A stretch of DNA of 64,000 bases from Sphaerisporangium flaviroseum. Its GTDB lineage: Bacteria > Actinomycetota > Actinomycetes > Streptosporangiales > Streptosporangiaceae. The stretch lies in assembly GCF_039537005.1 (NCBI RefSeq), contig NZ_BAAAZR010000006.1:62001-126000 (forward strand). Direction: 5' to 3'. The notes below the pieces were generated by a model. That model did no database searches. It worked only from the letters and a program-made list of their open reading frames with translations, and was not told the DNA's origin. This document shows positions 60,943 to 64,000 of the stretch, in pieces. Within the stretch, counting starts at the first letter, position 1; every line of letters starts with the position of its first letter. The position numbers and the translations under genes are program-made.

Positions 60943-63027
60943 TTAAGCGGTTGCACCCTCGGTCCGCCGACCGGCCGTCTCTCCTCCCTGCGCGGACGCG
61001 TGGCCACGCCGTACGGGGCGGCTCGCGCCGTCCGTCGTCCGGATCACCGCGAAGCCGCCCGGCGGGAGACGAAGGAGGCCGCCGGCCGTGGCCCCGGTGA
61101 CGAGGTCGGTCCCGGTCGCCGCGATCTCCTGCTCTGCGGCCGTGTGGTTGAGCGCGAACAGCCAGCATGTCCCGCCGTCGACGCGCCGTACCAGCTCGAC
61201 CCCGGCGGGAGCGGGCGCGGCGGGAAGGCCCGCGCGGGACAGGACCCGCGCGTAGGCGTCGTCGTCCAGCCGGGTGGAGAGGTAGAACGCCTGACCGGCG
61301 CCGTGGGCGTGGCGGGTGACGGCGGGCAGGCCGTCGAGCACGCCGCCCTCGTACCGGGCCAGGGCGGTCGCGCCCCGCGACTCGACGCGCTCGCTCCAGA
61401 TCTCGCCGGTCACCACGTGGCCGCCCCGGCCACCGGCGGCATCCTCCCCGTCGTCCATGCGGATCGGCACGGGTTCGGCGAGGGGGAGGAACTCCTCCAC
61501 CCAGATGCCGAGGAGGTCGCGGAGCGCCCCCGGGTAGCCGCCGAGCCGCACCCGGGCGTGCTCGTCGGCGACGCCGCTGAGGAAGGAGACGACCAGCGTG
61601 CCGCCCTGCTCGACGTAGGCGGTGAGGTTCCGTGCGGCGGCGTCGGAGACGAGGTACAGGCTGGGGACCAGCACCATGGCATATGCCGATAAATCGTGTG
61701 AAGGGTGGGCGAAGTCGGTGGTGGCGCCGTTGCGCCACAGCACCCGGTGAGCCTGGTGGAGCGCGTCCAGGTATCGCACGTCGGACGAGGGGAACCCGGG
61801 GGACTCCACGGCCCACCACGACTCCGGGTCCCAGAGGATCGCCACGTCCGCCGGGACGGCCGCGTCACGGGCGGCCTCGGCCAGGTGCGGGAGCACGCCG
61901 CCGAGCTCGCGGATCTCCCTGAAGATCCGGCCGCCGGGGCCGGCATGCGGCACCATCCCGCCGTGCCACAGCTCGGAGCCGCCGCGGGACGCCCGCCACT
62001 GGAAGAACATCGCCCCGCGCGATCCCCGGGCGACGTGCTGGAGGCTGTGCAGGGCGATCTCGCCGGGCCGTTTCGACCGCATGCGCGTGCCCGTGTAGAC
62101 GATCCCGGCCGCCTGCTCCATCAGCAGCCACGGCCGCCCGCCCGACCACGCGCGGGCCAGGTCGGCGGCGAAAGCGGTCTGCTCGGCCGCGTGCTCGGGA
62201 TCGTCCGGATAGTGGTCGATCGCGACGAGGTCCACCTCGCCCGCCCACTCCCAGTTGTCGACCGGGACCCAGCCGCCGAACACGAAGTTGGTGGTCACCG
62301 GCACATCGGGCGTCAGCTCCCGGAGCACCGCCTTCTGGGCACGGTAGTGGGCGAGCATGGCGGCGGACAGAAAGCGGCGGAAGTCGAGCGCCTGCGAGGG
62401 GTTCGGCAGGTACTGCGTGGCGCGGGGCGGTGTGATCTCTTCCCAGTCCGTGTAGTGCTGGCTCCAGAAGGCGGTGGTCCAGGCGTCGTTGAGGGCGTCG
62501 AGGGAGCCGTGCCGCGCTCGCAGCCACGCGCGGAAGGCCGCCGCCACGTGGTCGCAGTGGCACCAGGTCCCGTACTCGTTGTGGACGTGCCACATGGCCA
62601 GCGCCGGATGCTCCCGGTAGCGCTCGGCCAGGGCGCGGGCGATCCGCACCGACGCCGCCACGTAGGCCGGAGCGCAGACGCAGTAGGTGTCACGGCTGCC
62701 ATGGGAGAGCCGCGTGCCGTCGCCGGACACCGGCAGGGCGTCGGGATGGGCCAGGCCGAACCACGGTGGGGGAGAGGCGGTGGGCGTGGCCAGGGCGACC
62801 TTGACGCCGCCGGCGTGGAGCAGGTCGAGCACGCGATCGAGCCGGCCGAAGGTGAAGCGGCCCGGCGAGGGCTCCAGCCGGGCCCAGGAGAACACACCGA
62901 CGGTGACGAGCGTGACGCCGGCCTCGCGCATGAGCGCGACGTCCTCGTGCCAGACCTCCTCGGGCCACTGCTCGGGGTTGTAGTCACCCCCGTAGCAGAG
63001 CCCGTCCATCCCCCTCGGCCATCGCAT
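60943..63027 (-). CDS. GH42 beta-galactosidase
   Basis: The 694-residue glycoside hydrolase family 42 enzyme cleaves terminal beta-galactosides. It opens with YGGDYNPEQWPEEVW, keeps the acid/base Glu151 in MWHVHNEYG and the nucleophile Glu304 in PWLLMEQAAG, and carries the trimerisation domain (about 390-600, VLVPSLYLVSDAAARNLTAY) and a C-terminal beta domain. Four Cys residues around 116-158 (CVCAP, WCHCDH) fit the zinc cluster seen in some GH42 enzymes. No signal peptide is present, so it acts on imported oligosaccharides. It is divergent from a GH31 gene. Confidence 0.95.
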   Translation of the reverse strand: MRWPRGMDGLCYGGDYNPEQWPEEVWHEDVALMREAGVTLVTVGVFSWARLEPSPGRFTFGRLDRVLDLLHAGGVKVALATPTASPPPWFGLAHPDALPVSGDGTRLSHGSRDTYCVCAPAYVAASVRIARALAERYREHPALAMWHVHNEYGTWCHCDHVAAAFRAWLRARHGSLDALNDAWTTAFWSQHYTDWEEITPPRATQYLPNPSQALDFRRFLSAAMLAHYRAQKAVLRELTPDVPVTTNFVFGGWVPVDNWEWAGEVDLVAIDHYPDDPEHAAEQTAFAADLARAWSGGRPWLLMEQAAGIVYTGTRMRSKRPGEIALHSLQHVARGSRGAMFFQWRASRGGSELWHGGMVPHAGPGGRIFREIRELGGVLPHLAEAARDAAVPADVAILWDPESWWAVESPGFPSSDVRYLDALHQAHRVLWRNGATTDFAHPSHDLSAYAMVLVPSLYLVSDAAARNLTAYVEQGGTLVVSFLSGVADEHARVRLGGYPGALRDLLGIWVEEFLPLAEPVPIRMDDGEDAAGGRGGHVVTGEIWSERVESRGATALARYEGGVLDGLPAVTRHAHGAGQAFYLSTRLDDDAYARVLSRAGLPAAPAPAGVELVRRVDGGTCWLFALNHTAAEQEIAATGTDLVTGATAGGLLRLPPGGFAVIRTTDGASRPVRRGHASAQGGETAGRRTEGATA

Positions 63028-63149
63028 GCCCGGCGTCCCCGCTCGTCGCTCCGGCCCGCCGAGCGGTTCGGAATTCGTACGGCCATCAAACTAAGTACGG
63101 CCGAGGGGTGCTGTCAACGCCCGGCCCGCCGGACCGCCGTGACGTTGAC

Positions 63150-63172
63150 GTTTGTTCGTATAGTCGGCAAAC
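63150..63172. promoter_or_regulatory. GTTTG-N13-CAAAC inverted repeat between GH42 and GH31 genes
   Basis: GTTTG (63150-63154) and CAAAC (63168-63172) flank an AT-rich centre with TATAGT. The extended right arm CAAACTAA also occurs at 63087 (CAAACTAAG). TTGACG stands just before the left arm. The arrangement suits a sugar-responsive repressor (ROK or LacI type) controlling both divergent glycosidase genes. Confidence 0.5.
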
Positions 63173-63216
63173 TAATTCCCCTGAGTACCTTCCTCGTGTC
63201 TTACAGGAGCGCCGCA

Positions 63217-64000
63217 ATGCCGTACCGTCCCCCTCTGATCGCGCACGAGTACTTCAGTGCGGACCCGCCGGAGCTCCCGGTGCGCGCGCAGGGAGAGCAG
63301 GGCCTGTCGGCGCTGGTCCGTGCCGAGTTGATGGCCGCCGACGGGCAGGGGGTGACCTTCAAGGCGTCGACCTCGGCGGAGGAGGTGCTGGTCGTCCAGG
63401 TGGCCGTCGCCGGTGAGGGCGTCATCCGCGTCAAGCTCGGCGAGGACTCCGAGGCGCGCACCCGTTCCGCCCGGGTCATCGAGATGGTGCACCCTGGCGA
63501 GTTCGCCGGGGCACGGGTCGAGACCGGTGACGAGCGGATCGTCGTGGACGCCGGGGCCGTACGGGCGGAGATCACCCTCGACCCCTGGCACCTGCGGTTC
63601 ACCGATGCGGACGGCCGCCTGCTCACCGAGCAGGACCCGGGTCACGTGGACATCAGCGGCCGGCTGCGGACGCTGCCGTTCGGGCGCTCCCGCGCCGGCG
63701 GCGCGACGGTGGCGTACCAGGAAAGCCTGGTGGCACAGCCCGACGAGCACTTCGGCGGGTTCGGCGAGAAGTTCACGCCGCTGGACAAGCGCGGCCAGCG
63801 TCCGCTTATGTGGAACTTTGATGCTTTCGGCGCTGAATCGGAGCGCTCATATAAGAATGTCCCCTTTTTTGTGTCCAGCCGGGGCTACGGGCTGCTCGTG
63901 GACAGCGGCATGCCGGTGGAGTTCGACGTCTGCCGCTCCACCCACAGCTGTGTCGAGATCGTCGTGCCGGACGACCTGATCGACTACTACGTGATCGCGG
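63217..64000 (+). CDS. GH31 alpha-glycosidase (YicI-like), 5' part, cut by window end
   Basis: The frame from the ATG at 63217 (GGAG seven bases upstream) stays open to the last base, giving 261 residues of the N-terminal galactose-mutarotase-like domain of GH31. Diagnostic text is DEHFGGFGEKFTPLDKRGQR, MWNFDAFG, SYKNVPFFVSSRGYGLLVDS and the later VPDDLIDYYVIA. The catalytic barrel lies beyond the window. YicI-type members act on alpha-xylosides. Together with the divergent GH42 enzyme it suggests use of a plant oligosaccharide such as xyloglucan. Confidence 0.9.
   Translation, partial: MPYRPPLIAHEYFSADPPELPVRAQGEQGLSALVRAELMAADGQGVTFKASTSAEEVLVVQVAVAGEGVIRVKLGEDSEARTRSARVIEMVHPGEFAGARVETGDERIVVDAGAVRAEITLDPWHLRFTDADGRLLTEQDPGHVDISGRLRTLPFGRSRAGGATVAYQESLVAQPDEHFGGFGEKFTPLDKRGQRPLMWNFDAFGAESERSYKNVPFFVSSRGYGLLVDSGMPVEFDVCRSTHSCVEIVVPDDLIDYYVIA

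Overview
The window is one strand-balanced, very GC-rich stretch (coding GC3 close to saturation, many GTG starts, GGAGG-type ribosome sites) of an actinobacterial chromosome. Class II ribonucleotide reductase with NrdR, an actinobacterial LexA with its SOS box, GuaB1, ECF41 sigma factor, DUF4192, DUF1707/DUF4870, an SCO6745-type protein and a TmsA/TmsB pair for 10-methyl branched fatty acids all fit a filamentous actinomycete, most likely Streptosporangiaceae. A 12-base run of N at 57848-57859 shows that this is a draft scaffold.

Layout. 0-3.4 kb: end of an MFS transporter, an ECF41 sigma factor and two membrane proteins of unknown role. 3.5-13.3 kb: two identical tRNA-Ala(GGC) genes bracket a segment with a GntR-type effector domain lacking its DNA-binding part, a GNAT acetyltransferase, a methyltransferase, an SDR/SCO6745 gene pair behind a TetR-like operator, a methanethiol oxidase with a membrane partner, a vWA lipoprotein, an EF-hand protein and a cyclodipeptide synthase (CDPS). 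13.3-18.8 kb: propionyl-CoA synthetase, a GlxA/AraC regulator divergent from an MFS transporter, and a Pth2-type peptidyl-tRNA hydrolase. 18.9-34.4 kb: mostly housekeeping and envelope genes (anchored proteins, Maf, EI24, DUF4192, RlpA, ATP-dependent DNA ligase, FKBP, a GSP17M-type protein, GuaB1), with an unusual density of intergenic minisatellites.

34.4-48.2 kb is a lipid/oxidation island: three cytochromes P450, an alpha-methylacyl-CoA racemase, tmsA-tmsB, an M14 carboxypeptidase, an acyl-CoA ligase, a GMC oxidoreductase and an epoxide-hydrolase-like enzyme. Two of the P450s are tandem paralogues that share an upstream inverted repeat. 48.3-57.8 kb is core: an anchored repeat protein, leuS behind a complete leader-peptide attenuator, lexA, nrdR and nrdJ. 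58.5-59.5 kb is a graveyard of three gene remnants, including a divergent permease/Lrp pair whose two 5' ends are both missing. 59.7-64 kb carries an MBL-fold hydrolase, two very small ORFs, and a GH42 beta-galactosidase divergent from a GH31 alpha-glycosidase that runs off the window.

The most noteworthy points are the stand-alone CDPS with an unusual catalytic residue, the leaderless Leu-Leu-Leu leader peptide in front of leuS, the pairing of the racemase with tmsAB (which suggests both making and degrading 10-methyl fatty acids), the shared P450 operator, and two genes whose 3' ends, stop codon included, have been copied in tandem into the downstream spacer.
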